From the NCBI RefSeq assembly GCF_009755885.1, contig NZ_VYIX01000001.1:826044-890043 (forward strand): a stretch of 64,000 bases of DNA, written 5' to 3'. Origin of the DNA: Brachyspira sp. SAP_772 (GTDB lineage Bacteria; Spirochaetota; Brachyspiria; Brachyspirales; Brachyspiraceae). The notes under the pieces are model-generated. The model saw only the letters and a program-made list of their open reading frames with translations. It was not told the DNA's origin and did no database searches. Positions 35,746-44,141 of the stretch are shown here, piece after piece (the first letter of the stretch is position 1; each line of letters begins with the position of its first letter). The position numbers and the translations under genes are program-made.

Positions 35746-36744
35746 TTATTTTCTTTTGCTGTCATTAAGCCCCATCAAATCACGCACTTCATAAAGAGTC
35801 TTTTCAGCTACTTCTGAAGCATTCTTTGCCCCCTCTTTAAGAACATCATAAACATAATCTAAATCATTAGAATATTTATTTATATTCTCTCTTATAGGAG
35901 CTAATTCTTTATTCACATTCGCTGCTAACATTTTTTTACATTGTACGCATCCAATAGAAGCATTTTTACAGCCTTCGCAAATTTCTTTTTGCTCATCTTC
36001 ACTTGAGAAAATTTTATGATAAGAATAAACATTACATATATCAGGATTACCCTTATCTGTTTTTAATTTTCTGTTAGTGTCTGTCATAGCTTTTTGCATT
36101 ATTGCTTTTTCTGTTTCTTCAGCTGTGAGAGATAAAGCTATATGGTTGTTTAATGATTTACTCATTTTGTTTACGCCATCAAGACCTAATATTCTTAAAA
36201 CCTTCCCATGATAAGTGTCTGGTTCTTTAAAATATTCTCCAAATCTATTATTAAACTTTCTTACTATCATTCTTGTAAGTTCAACGTGCTGCTCTTGGTC
36301 TTCACCAACAGGCACTATATCTGGGTGATAAAGCAAAATATCTGCTGCCATTAATGATGGATATGTAAGCAAAGCTGCATTAATATTTTCAACATTCTTT
36401 CTAGATTTATCTTTATACTGCGTCATTCTTTCTAATTCTGCTACAGGTATAATAGAATTAAATATCCAAGCAAGTTCAGTATGAGCTCTTACATCAGACT
36501 GCACGAATATAGAACATTTTTTTGGGTCAAGTCCGCAAGCTAAATATTCTACAGCAGCATTAATTATTCTTTTTTGCATCTCTTTTATATCATATTCTAT
36601 AGTAATAGCATGATAATCAACTATACAAAAAAAGCCATAATACTCATCAAGTATATCAACCCAATTCTTCAAAGCTCCAAGATAATTTCCTATATGAAGC
36701 GAACCTGTAGGCTGTATTCCGCTTAACATTATTTTTTTATTCAT
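35746..36744 (-). CDS. trpS: Tryptophanyl-tRNA synthetase with predicted [4Fe-4S] site
   Basis: Class I synthetase of 332 residues that charges tRNA-Trp. It has HIGN in GSLHIGNYLGALKNW, the SVPVGEDQ-type segment DIVPVGEDQEQH and the KMSKS loop NKMSKSLNNH. The C-terminal part has cysteines 237, 256, 259, 266 and 269. Four of them (237, 259, 266, 269) give C-x21-C-x6-C-x2-C, nearly the C-x22-C-x6-C-x2-C set that binds a [4Fe-4S] cluster near the anticodon site in Thermotoga TrpRS. It lies 25 bases after the ricT-like gene, with GGAG before its ATG. Confidence 0.95.
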   Translation of the reverse strand: MNKKIMLSGIQPTGSLHIGNYLGALKNWVDILDEYYGFFCIVDYHAITIEYDIKEMQKRIINAAVEYLACGLDPKKCSIFVQSDVRAHTELAWIFNSIIPVAELERMTQYKDKSRKNVENINAALLTYPSLMAADILLYHPDIVPVGEDQEQHVELTRMIVRKFNNRFGEYFKEPDTYHGKVLRILGLDGVNKMSKSLNNHIALSLTAEETEKAIMQKAMTDTNRKLKTDKGNPDICNVYSYHKIFSSEDEQKEICEGCKNASIGCVQCKKMLAANVNKELAPIRENINKYSNDLDYVYDVLKEGAKNASEVAEKTLYEVRDLMGLNDSKRK

Positions 36745-36769
36745 AGCTATAACTCCAAATTATTAATCA

Positions 36770-37723
36770 TTACTCTGCTTTTATATTAGCAACCAAAACA
36801 CCATTTTGATTTTCTAATTCAGCAGCGTTTATATAAAATAATCTCTTATCCTCTGTTTCTACTAATAAAGTTTTATTTAAAGGATTTAAATCTTTTATAG
36901 AAGCAGGAGTATTATTAAATATTAATTTAGTTCCTACCTTTGGTAAATCCTTTTTAAGAGCACAATAGGCTTTATATTCATGAGCCAAACAGCACATAAG
37001 CCTTCCGCATTGCCCCGATATTTTCATTGTATTTAAAAGCATACTCTGCTCTTTTGCCATTTTTATAGTAATAGTTTCAAACTTGCCGTTTTTTACTCTG
37101 CAGCATAATTCTCTTCCACATATTCCACATCCTCCTATAGCCCTTGCCTCGTCTCTAACTCCAATTTGCCTAAGTTCTATGCGTGTCTTAAAATGAGCAG
37201 CTAAATCTTTTACTAGTTCCCTAAAGTCAATTCTCTCCTCTGCTATAAACTCAAATAATAACTTAGCCCTATCCAAAAAATAATAAGAACTAATAAGCTT
37301 CAAATCTAAATTATGATTATTAACTTTCTCTTTGCAAATTCTAAAAGCTTCTACAGCATCTTCTTTGTTCTTACTATGCTGCTTCAAATCATCTTCTGTT
37401 GCTTTTCTTACTATATTAAATATTTTATTTTTTTTAGGTTTTACTATATGAGCTTCATCATCTACCATCTCTTTTATTTCTTCAGATATCTCTTCGTCAG
37501 TTGTATTATCTTCTGATGTATTTTCTTGACAATTATCTTCTACACTACTATTGTTAAATGCTTCTATATCTATATCTTCAAAATTAACAATATATCCCAA
37601 CTCAATTCCCTCATCAGTCTCCACAATACAAGCATCTTTTATGTTTATGTTTTCTATATGTGCATGTTCAAACTTGCCAAAATTGGAATCTCTAAACTTT
37701 ACATGAGCTACATTTTTTATCAT
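36770..37723 (-). CDS. PSP1-domain protein (RicT/YaaT-like)
   Basis: A 317-residue protein whose core (about 170-290) is the PSP1 domain: LRQIGVRDEARAIGGCGICGRELCC, then ISGQCGRLMCCLAHEY. The paired cysteines (GGCGICG, ELCC, GQCG, LMCC) match those of the RicT protein, which in Bacillus binds Fe-S clusters with RicA/RicF and aids RNase Y-dependent RNA processing. The N-terminal acidic insert (about 60-100, Glu/Asp-rich) is unusual. It is upstream of trpS on one transcript with its own promoter. No RicA or RicF homolog is in the window. Confidence 0.88.
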   Translation of the reverse strand: MIKNVAHVKFRDSNFGKFEHAHIENINIKDACIVETDEGIELGYIVNFEDIDIEAFNNSSVEDNCQENTSEDNTTDEEISEEIKEMVDDEAHIVKPKKNKIFNIVRKATEDDLKQHSKNKEDAVEAFRICKEKVNNHNLDLKLISSYYFLDRAKLLFEFIAEERIDFRELVKDLAAHFKTRIELRQIGVRDEARAIGGCGICGRELCCRVKNGKFETITIKMAKEQSMLLNTMKISGQCGRLMCCLAHEYKAYCALKKDLPKVGTKLIFNNTPASIKDLNPLNKTLLVETEDKRLFYINAAELENQNGVLVANIKAE

Positions 37724-37771
37724 CTATAAACCTCTATTTTTATATTATCAATTAAAAATAAATTATTAAAT

Positions 37772-37800
37772 ATTTTATTTTCAAGTTAATATAATTGCAA
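37772..37800 (-). promoter_or_regulatory. Candidate promoter of the ricT-like/trpS operon
   Basis: Minus strand TTGCAA (37800-37795), 17-bp spacer, TAAAAT (37777-37772). Leader about 42 nt with an AGAGG site before the ATG at 37723. It begins 5 bases beyond the nadE stop. Confidence 0.5.
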
Positions 37801-37804
37801 GTAT

Positions 37805-39688
37805 TTATTTATTTAATATTTCATTCTTTAATTGTAAATATCTTGCAGTATAATAAACACCATTCTGAGCTTCTTTGCTTCCATTTCCAAAAGCCCTTTT
37901 ACTAATAGAAAGTATAGGAGGTGCCTGTATTCTTTTTGAAACAGCCATTCCATTATATTGCTTCCACCACTTCTCTAAATCCTCTATAAACTCAATATCA
38001 GTTTTAAAATATTTTTTTAATAATCCTTTTTTACATCCAATCTTCTCTTCCAAAACTCCATCAATATACCACTCTAAAATATCTTCAGGTATGATTTTTT
38101 TCCAAGATTCAAACATAGTCTTAAATAAATAATCATGATAATCATATTTTACAGGGTCGCCCTTACCTTCATCTACAGCCTGCTCTGTTGAAAGCTCAGC
38201 ACTTGGAACTATATTTATTGTACCCTCTGGAATAACTTCTCTTTTAAAAACTTTATCATTAACATATTTTGCAAGTCCATATATTTGATACTTCCACAAA
38301 TCCCCTAAACAAGCAAAAAAACCAGCATTATCGCCATACAAAGTAGAATAACCAATTATAGTTTCTGTTTTGTTTGCATTACAAGTAAATACGCCTCCAA
38401 AGCTTGCAGCTATAGCAGCTAGTATTCTTGAAGAGCGATCTCTTGCCTGTATGTTTTCTGTAACAAATGATGATACCTTTAAGAAACTCTCTTTTCCATT
38501 TTTTATTATAGGAGAGCTTTCAAGCTGTTTTATAGTATAATCAACAGACTCTTGTATAGGCATTACCATATAAGCACAGCCTAAATTATCAGATAAACTC
38601 TTTGCAAGGTTTTTAGTTGTATTAGAATTAAACTTACTAGGCATATTCACTAGTAAAACATTATCAGCACCCAAAGCACTAACGTACATTGCAGATGATA
38701 ATGCCGAATCAATTCCTCCAGATACCCCTATAACTACCCTATTCATTCCAATAGATCTCATGAACTTTCTTATACCGTAAATAACTGTGTCGTATATGAG
38801 TTTGTATTCATTTTCTTCTTTAACTGTTATCTCTTCTTTTGCTTTTTTATTATCATCAAGCTCTATATAATATACTTCCTCTTTATATCTATCTCCTTTT
38901 AAAAGAAGTTTACCTTTTTCATCATAAACTCTGCTGCTTCCGTCAAAAGTAAAAACATTCGTACCATTGTTTTGAATACCAACATTGTTAGCATATATTA
39001 ATGGCTTATTATATTTTTTTGCTATATCAGAAAACATATTATTCTTTTTTTCTTCATCTTCTAACATATAAAAAGAACTAGATATATTAATAAACATATC
39101 AACATCATCTTTCATTATTTCCATAGGGTTTACATTATAATTTTTAGCCCACATATCTTCGCATATAGTTAAGCCAAGTTTTATTTTTTGTTTATTAATT
39201 TCTATCTCTAATGGTTTTAAATATTTTTTTATGCTTACATCATTTTCTAAAGCCAAATCTTTTAAGCTATAAAAATGTCTGCTGTCATCAAACTCTTTAT
39301 AATTTGGAAGAAGAGTTTTTATAAAGAAATTATATTCTGTTGTATTGTTGTCTATTAGTTTTCCGTCTCTTGCTACAAACAATGCATTATATTTTCTCAC
39401 TCTTCCGTCAAAGTTTTTTTTCTTTTTATCTAAAGCAATATTTCCAAAAATGACATATATATCTTTGGAAGCTTTTATAATCTCTTCTCCAAGTTTCTCG
39501 CATTCTCTTACAAATGACTCACTCTCCCACATATCTCCAACCATATATCCAGAAACAGAAAGCTCTGGAAAAACTATAATATCTGCATTATTCCCCCTTG
39601 CCTCTTCAATATATTTAATCATTTTACTAGCATTTACAATTGGCATAGAAGGTATTATTTCAAATTGGCATATAGCTATCTTCATCAT
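37805..39688 (-). CDS. nadE: Glutamine-dependent NAD+ synthetase
   Basis: Final step of NAD synthesis: amidates deamido-NAD using ammonia released from glutamine. The start at 39688 (GGAG 8 bases before; 627 residues) is preferred to the ATG at 39766, which lies within the promoter. The N-terminal nitrilase-type glutaminase (about 1-270) has Glu in FPELSVSGYMVGD, the Lys region and Cys in TICEDMW. The C-terminal synthetase has the pyrophosphatase loop GVSGGIDSALS near residue 323. The two-domain length matches the family. Confidence 0.94.
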   Translation of the reverse strand: MMKIAICQFEIIPSMPIVNASKMIKYIEEARGNNADIIVFPELSVSGYMVGDMWESESFVRECEKLGEEIIKASKDIYVIFGNIALDKKKKNFDGRVRKYNALFVARDGKLIDNNTTEYNFFIKTLLPNYKEFDDSRHFYSLKDLALENDVSIKKYLKPLEIEINKQKIKLGLTICEDMWAKNYNVNPMEIMKDDVDMFINISSSFYMLEDEEKKNNMFSDIAKKYNKPLIYANNVGIQNNGTNVFTFDGSSRVYDEKGKLLLKGDRYKEEVYYIELDDNKKAKEEITVKEENEYKLIYDTVIYGIRKFMRSIGMNRVVIGVSGGIDSALSSAMYVSALGADNVLLVNMPSKFNSNTTKNLAKSLSDNLGCAYMVMPIQESVDYTIKQLESSPIIKNGKESFLKVSSFVTENIQARDRSSRILAAIAASFGGVFTCNANKTETIIGYSTLYGDNAGFFACLGDLWKYQIYGLAKYVNDKVFKREVIPEGTINIVPSAELSTEQAVDEGKGDPVKYDYHDYLFKTMFESWKKIIPEDILEWYIDGVLEEKIGCKKGLLKKYFKTDIEFIEDLEKWWKQYNGMAVSKRIQAPPILSISKRAFGNGSKEAQNGVYYTARYLQLKNEILNK

Positions 39689-39737
39689 AAGTAACACTCC
39701 AACTTTTAAAATAAAATTAAATAAAATATTGACTAAT

Positions 39738-39788
39738 ATAATATAAGAAAATAAATAATTTGTCAAAACATATATAGTATGATATAAT
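39738..39788. promoter_or_regulatory. Divergent promoters sharing one -35 element (nadE and flavin-protein gene)
   Basis: Plus strand: TTGTCA (39760-39765), 17 bp, TATAAT (39783-39788). Minus strand: TTGACA (39766-39761), 17 bp, TATTAT (39743-39738). The two -35 hexamers occupy the same seven base pairs, so the promoters must exclude each other. Confidence 0.6.
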
Positions 39789-39817
39789 TACTATTTATTA
39801 TAATAAGGCAGCAAAAA

Positions 39818-40411
39818 ATGAGAAGAAAAGAGTTTGATTTTAATGATATAAAGAAAATAGAAAATATGCTGAACACTATAGAATACGGAGTTATGGCATT
39901 ACCAGATAAAATACCATATTGCGTTCCTATAAGTTTTTGCTATAAAAACAATGAAATATATTTTCACGGAGCCCCAACTGGAAGAAAATACGAAATATTA
40001 AAAACTAATCCGAAAGCATCTTTTACAGCTTCAAAAGTATATTCATACATACCATCAACATTTAATAATAACACAATGATACCAACACAATTTTTCTTTT
40101 CAGTTTATATTGAAGGCGAAGTTAATCTAATAAGCACAAGCGAATCCCAAAAAAGAAAAAATATATTATATGAATTGGTAAAAAAATATGAAAAAGATAA
40201 TACTAACCTTTCAATAGAAAGTAAAATGTTTGAATATGCAAAAAATTCTATGATGGTAGGAGTTATAAAAATAGAAAACATCACAGCAAAAGCAAAATTT
40301 GGGCAAAACATGGGTGATGAAGAAATAAATATAATAATAAATGACTTAGAAAAAAGAGGAGAAAAATTAGACTTAGAAACAATAGAAATAATAAAAAAAA
40401 TGAGAAAATAA
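39818..40411 (+). CDS. Pyridoxamine 5'-phosphate oxidase-like flavin-binding protein
   Basis: A 197-residue split-barrel protein resembling NimA/PNPOx-like families. It opens MRRKEFDFNDIKKIENMLNT, then a barrel strand YGVMALPDKIPYCVPISFCY and the NIYFHGA-type segment EIYFHGAPTGRKYE, which contacts FMN. Members reduce nitro compounds or bind flavin; some give 5-nitroimidazole resistance. The specific role is not readable. It has a strong promoter divergent from nadE. Confidence 0.82.
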   Translation: MRRKEFDFNDIKKIENMLNTIEYGVMALPDKIPYCVPISFCYKNNEIYFHGAPTGRKYEILKTNPKASFTASKVYSYIPSTFNNNTMIPTQFFFSVYIEGEVNLISTSESQKRKNILYELVKKYEKDNTNLSIESKMFEYAKNSMMVGVIKIENITAKAKFGQNMGDEEINIIINDLEKRGEKLDLETIEIIKKMRK

Positions 40412-40442
40412 TGAATATCTTATGTAAAGTTCAGAAAATAAC

Positions 40443-40471
40443 TTGAAATATTTTTTGCTTTGTTGTATAAT
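40443..40471 (+). promoter_or_regulatory. Promoter of gmk-rpoZ-miaA
   Basis: TTGAAA (40443-40448), 17-bp spacer, TATAAT (40466-40471). Start expected near 40478, so the leader before the gmk ATG is about 26 nt and holds no clear Shine-Dalgarno. Confidence 0.65.
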
Positions 40472-40503
40472 TGATAAAACTATCTATTGGGTATCTTTTT
40501 TAT

Positions 40504-41055
40504 ATGAATAATATAGTGGTAATAACGGCTCCATCGGCAGCTGGTAAAACAACCTTAATTAAAAAATATATGTCAAAACACTCAAATGCTATGTTCAGTG
40601 TCTCTCATACCACTAGAAATATTAGAGAAGGCGAAGTTGACGGCAAAGATTACTACTTTATAGATAAAGATACTTTTCAAAAAATGATAGATAATGGGGA
40701 CTTTATTGAATGGGCTAATGTTCATGATAATTATTACGGCACCTCTTTTAAAGAATTAGAAAAAGCTAATGATGAAAAAGTTATATTAATATTGGATATA
40801 GACATACAAGGAGCTTTATTCTTAAAAGAAAAAGGAATACATGCCAATTATATATTTATAGAGCCTCCTTCAATAGATGATTTGAAAGCGAGATTACAGG
40901 CAAGAGGTACTGAATCTGAAGAAAGCATGAAAATTAGAATACAAAATGCTAAAAGAGAATTGGAATATAAAAACAAATTTGATATTATTATAAAAAATGA
41001 TGAAATTGATGTAGCTTATAAACAGTTAGAAGAAGCTATAAATTCAAAATTATAA
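40504..41055 (+). CDS. gmk: Guanylate kinase
   Basis: Phosphorylates GMP to GDP with ATP. The start at 40504 gives 183 residues (usual about 200); the in-frame TTG at 40471 lies on the -10 box. It has a P-loop ITAPSAAGKTTL, GMP-binding VSHTTRNIREGEVDGKDYYFI and the lid motif ARGTESEESMKIR. It has an Ala in the P-loop where most have Gly-Ser-Gly (GPSGVGK type); the loop otherwise keeps GKT. First gene of gmk-rpoZ-miaA, an order common in spirochaetes and Firmicutes. Confidence 0.94.
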   Translation: MNNIVVITAPSAAGKTTLIKKYMSKHSNAMFSVSHTTRNIREGEVDGKDYYFIDKDTFQKMIDNGDFIEWANVHDNYYGTSFKELEKANDEKVILILDIDIQGALFLKEKGIHANYIFIEPPSIDDLKARLQARGTESEESMKIRIQNAKRELEYKNKFDIIIKNDEIDVAYKQLEEAINSKL

Positions 41056-41074
41056 TAAATGGAGTATTTATATT

Positions 41075-41485
41075 ATGGGCATAATACCACTTAAAAAACT
41101 TATTGAATATAAAGGCAATCGTTATGAACTTAGTAAGGCTATGATAGAACTTGCTAAATCTGGCGAAAAATTATTAAAAGCTGAAACTAAATATAGAAAT
41201 GGTAAATATATACCTACAGTAATAAAAAATATACTTGATGGTAATATTAAATATGAATACGAAAAAGATACTGATATGACAGTAGATGAAGAAGCACCTT
41301 TCAAACATACTGAAGCTACATATAATGATGCTGAATACATTACTGATGATGAGGTTGAAGAAGTAGAAGAAGCAGTTATGGAAGACATTGATGACGATGA
41401 TGAAGAAATAACTGATAATTTTGAAGAAGAAGAAGAAGAAGAAAAGCCAAAAAGAAAAAAAAGAGCATCTAAAAAATCTGAATAA
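41075..41485 (+). CDS. rpoZ: RNA polymerase omega subunit-like protein with long charged tail
   Basis: A 136-residue protein. The N-terminal IPLKKLIEYKGNRYELSKAMIELAKSGEK part fits omega (NRYELxxAxxxxAK pattern), and it sits right after gmk as rpoZ usually does. Omega helps assemble the beta' subunit. The protein is longer than typical omega because of a very acidic tract (about 95-125, Glu/Asp runs) closing with a basic KPKRKKRASKKSE end. Assignment rests on motif and position. GGAG precedes the ATG. Confidence 0.72.
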   Translation: MGIIPLKKLIEYKGNRYELSKAMIELAKSGEKLLKAETKYRNGKYIPTVIKNILDGNIKYEYEKDTDMTVDEEAPFKHTEATYNDAEYITDDEVEEVEEAVMEDIDDDDEEITDNFEEEEEEEKPKRKKRASKKSE

Positions 41486-41495
41486 TTATTAAATT

Positions 41496-42434
41496 GTGAA
41501 AAAAATAGTTTTTATATCCGGAGCTACTGCCTCTGGAAAAAGTGATTTTACACATAAACTTATAGATAACTATTTCAATAATGCCGCCATATTATCTATA
41601 GACTCTATACAGGTTTATAGATATATGGATATAGGCTCTGCTAAACCTTCCAAAGAAGAAATACAAAAATATAATTACAAAATGGTAAACTTAATTGAGC
41701 CTTCAGTTAATTTTAATGTTAATAACTATCTTGATATATTAAAAGAGACTGTAGATAATATAGAAAACACACCCATGTTTGGAGTTGGGGGTACTGGTTT
41801 TTATATTGATTCTATAAAATACGGGATTTTTGAAGAAGAAAATGAAGATAAAGAAAAAGCTATAAAAATAAGAAAAGAACTTTATGAGAAAATAGAAAAA
41901 GATGGATTAGAAAGTTTGTATTTGGATTTACTTAATATAGACAAAGAAGCCGCTTTAACTATAGACAGATTCAATTCGAGAAGAGTAGTTCGTGCTTTAG
42001 AAGTTTATTATAATACTGGAAAAAAGTTTTCTGAATTAAAAAAACAGAGAAAAAGAAAATTGGATATTGAATATATTAGCTATATTATAGATATTGAAAG
42101 AGAAGAGCTTTATAATAATATAAACAAAAGAGTTGATAATATGTTTGATAAAGGTCTTCTTGATGAAGTAAAATATATTATAAATAATTACAATGTAGAT
42201 AAAACAAACACTTCAATACAAGCTATAGGCTATAAAGAATGTTATGATTATATAGTTAATAATGCTATGAGTTTAGATGAGCTTAAAGAATTAATAAAGA
42301 AAAACACTCGCAACTTTGCTAAAAGGCAATTAACTTGGTTTAGAAAAGATGAAAAATTAGAAAGCATAAAAAGAATAAAACCAACAGATTTAGAAAATAC
42401 CGCAAAAGAGATAATGGATTTTTATAATCAATGA
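41496..42434 (+). CDS. miaA: tRNA dimethylallyltransferase
   Basis: Adds a dimethylallyl group to adenosine 37 of tRNAs that read U-starting codons. It has 312 residues and starts at GTG 41496, giving MKKIVFISGATASGKSDF with the P-loop. Further motifs are SIDSIQVYRYMDIGSAKP and GGTGFYIDSIKYG; FNSRRVVRALEVYYNTGK and the C-terminal IQAIGYKE segment are also present. No Shine-Dalgarno is visible before GTG, so it may rely on coupling to rpoZ (10-base gap). It overlaps the next gene by 4 bases. Confidence 0.95.
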   Translation: MKKIVFISGATASGKSDFTHKLIDNYFNNAAILSIDSIQVYRYMDIGSAKPSKEEIQKYNYKMVNLIEPSVNFNVNNYLDILKETVDNIENTPMFGVGGTGFYIDSIKYGIFEEENEDKEKAIKIRKELYEKIEKDGLESLYLDLLNIDKEAALTIDRFNSRRVVRALEVYYNTGKKFSELKKQRKRKLDIEYISYIIDIEREELYNNINKRVDNMFDKGLLDEVKYIINNYNVDKTNTSIQAIGYKECYDYIVNNAMSLDELKELIKKNTRNFAKRQLTWFRKDEKLESIKRIKPTDLENTAKEIMDFYNQ

Positions 42435-43045
42435 AAAAAATAATTTATAAATTAATAATAATTATATTAGGCTTATTTGCTGTAATTAGCGGGCTTATAA
42501 CAGCAGACAAAAAAATAGATATAGAAACATTATATTATTTTACATATCAAAGCAATATTTTAGTGATAGTTTATTTTATTATAGACATAGTGTATTTAAT
42601 GAAAAAACAAAAAACATTTATGCCAAGATTAAAAGGCACTATTACAATGTCTATCACAGTTACATTTTTAATATATCATTTTCTGCTTAGCGGAGGATAC
42701 GAAAATATATTTGATATAATAAGAAGCACAATACTTCATTATATAGTGCCTATTATGACTATAGTTGATTATATTTTATTCGACAAAAAAGGAATATATA
42801 AAAATATTGACCCTATACTATGGCTTGTAATACCTCTTATTTACTTTTTATTTATATTTATAAGAGCAAAAGTTGGAGGTGAATTATCTAATGGCAGTTA
42901 TTATCCGTACTTCTTTATAGATATAAACAAATACGGAATAAAAACCGTATTAAAAAATGCATTCTTTATCACTATAGCTTTTATAATATTAGGATATATT
43001 GAACTTTTTATAGACAGACTTATATTAAAACTATCTAAAAAATAA
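42431..43045 (+). CDS. Pr6Pr-family integral membrane protein
   Basis: A 204-residue protein with about six membrane helices. It matches Pr6Pr (bacterial FAR-17a/AIG1-like) proteins in the YFTYQSNILVIVYF segment after helix 1, HYIVPIMTIVDYILFDKKG in the middle and YPYFFIDINKYG before the last helices. Function is unknown. It is translationally coupled to miaA (ATGA overlap) and converges on kdsA with 3 bases between the stops. Confidence 0.78.
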   Translation: MKKIIYKLIIIILGLFAVISGLITADKKIDIETLYYFTYQSNILVIVYFIIDIVYLMKKQKTFMPRLKGTITMSITVTFLIYHFLLSGGYENIFDIIRSTILHYIVPIMTIVDYILFDKKGIYKNIDPILWLVIPLIYFLFIFIRAKVGGELSNGSYYPYFFIDINKYGIKTVLKNAFFITIAFIILGYIELFIDRLILKLSKK

Positions 43046-43048
43046 TAA

Positions 43049-43864
43049 TCACATATTTTTTACAAGTTCATTTATTTTTAATACATCTCTCCACAAATCT
43101 TCAACTTTATCAAGTTCAAATATAGTATTGGAATCTGAAAGACTTTCTTTAGGATTAGGATGCACTTCCATAAATATGCCGTCAATAGACAAAGCAACAG
43201 CCGATTTTAATAAAGCAGGTATAAACTCCCTAGCCCCACCAGAAACACCATTAGCAGCAGAAGGCATTTGCAAAGAATGTGTAGCATCATAAACCACAGG
43301 AGCATAGTTTTTCATTATTTCCATATTCTTCATATCAACAACTAAATTGCCATATCCAAACATAGTACCTCTTTCGCAAAGTAAAAGCCTTTTTTCTTCT
43401 ATTGCATCAGCACATTTATCTGATATATACTTACAATCATAACCACTTATAAACTGCCCTTTTTTTACATTAACAGCCTTTTTAGTTTCGCAAGCAGCTC
43501 TAAGCATATCCGTCTGTCTGCATAAAAATGCTGGTATCTGAAGAAAATCAACATACTTAGCAGCAACTTCAGCTTCTGTTGGCACATGTATATCTGTAAT
43601 AGTTAAAAGCCCAAGCTCTTTTCCTATGTTTTGCAATATCTCAAGCCCCTCTTTCATTCCTAATCCTCTATATGAAGATAATGAAGTTCTATTAGCTTTA
43701 TCGTAACTAGCTTTAAATATTAATTGTATATTGAGTTTATCTTTTATCTCTTTTAATTTTTTAGCAATATTCATAGTCATCTCTTCACTTTCTATAACGC
43801 AAGGACCTGCTATAAATATTAATTCTTTATTTTTATTTGTAATACCTTTATAATCAAAAATCAT
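43049..43864 (-). CDS. kdsA: 3-deoxy-D-manno-octulosonate-8-phosphate synthase
   Basis: Condenses arabinose-5-phosphate with phosphoenolpyruvate to KDO-8-phosphate for lipooligosaccharide. The 271-residue (beta/alpha)8 protein has IAGPCVIES, FKASYDKANRTSLSSYRG, TDIHVPTEAE and MEVHPNPKESLSD. The Cys in GPCVIES is the ligand of the metal-dependent class, where E. coli-type metal-free enzymes have Asn. With hldD it shows that the organism makes a KDO/heptose core. It has its own divergent promoter. Confidence 0.95.
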   Translation of the reverse strand: MIFDYKGITNKNKELIFIAGPCVIESEEMTMNIAKKLKEIKDKLNIQLIFKASYDKANRTSLSSYRGLGMKEGLEILQNIGKELGLLTITDIHVPTEAEVAAKYVDFLQIPAFLCRQTDMLRAACETKKAVNVKKGQFISGYDCKYISDKCADAIEEKRLLLCERGTMFGYGNLVVDMKNMEIMKNYAPVVYDATHSLQMPSAANGVSGGAREFIPALLKSAVALSIDGIFMEVHPNPKESLSDSNTIFELDKVEDLWRDVLKINELVKNM

Positions 43865-43894
43865 ATTTTAACCCTTTTAATATTTTATAACTAA

Positions 43895-43922
43895 ATAATA
43901 CATTAATAATAATTAAAGTCAA
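43895..43922 (-). promoter_or_regulatory. Candidate promoter of kdsA
   Basis: Minus strand TTGACT (43922-43917), 16-bp spacer, TATTAT (43900-43895). Leader about 24 nt with an AAAGGG site. Confidence 0.5.
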
Positions 43923-44022
43923 TTATTAAATATGAGTAGTAATTTTTATTATTTAGAGTTATTATATTATAGAAATAATTAGTTTTTGTAAAAATAAATT
44001 TTTATATTTACTAGTTTGCTTT

Positions 44023-44100
44023 AATTTTTTTATTTGCACTTTTTGGTTCTTTGACGAAGTCCGCACAGCGAAGGCGGGAAAAAGAACAATAAAAAAAATT
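44023..44100. repeat. Palindromic, relatively GC-rich intergenic element
   Basis: Nested inverted repeats: outer AATTTTTTTATT (44023-44034) with AATAAAAAAAATT (44088-44100), middle GTTCTTT (44046-44052) with AAAGAAC (44081-44087), inner CCGC (44061-44064) with GCGG (44074-44077). The core ACGAAGTCCGCACAGCG stands out in composition. It lies between divergent kdsA and murF, so it is not simply a terminator of either gene. A REP/MITE-like dispersed element or a structured RNA is possible. Confidence 0.55.
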
Positions 44101-44141
44101 AGAAATATATATTTTCTAATAAGCACAAGGACTTAAGTAAC

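Noticed and set aside
37875-38132. Opposite-strand frames inside nadE, dnaB, polA, the alpha-2-macroglobulin gene and others
   Set aside because: They lie antisense to clear genes, lack ribosome sites and resemble no family.
39689-39766. Extension of nadE to 39766
   Set aside because: It would include the nadE promoter itself; 39688 follows GGAG and matches the family start MKIAICQ.
44041-44090. tRNA or riboswitch in the GGTTCTTTG...GAAC element
   Set aside because: The GTTC motif does not sit in a cloverleaf with acceptor and anticodon arms; a palindromic repeat explains it better.
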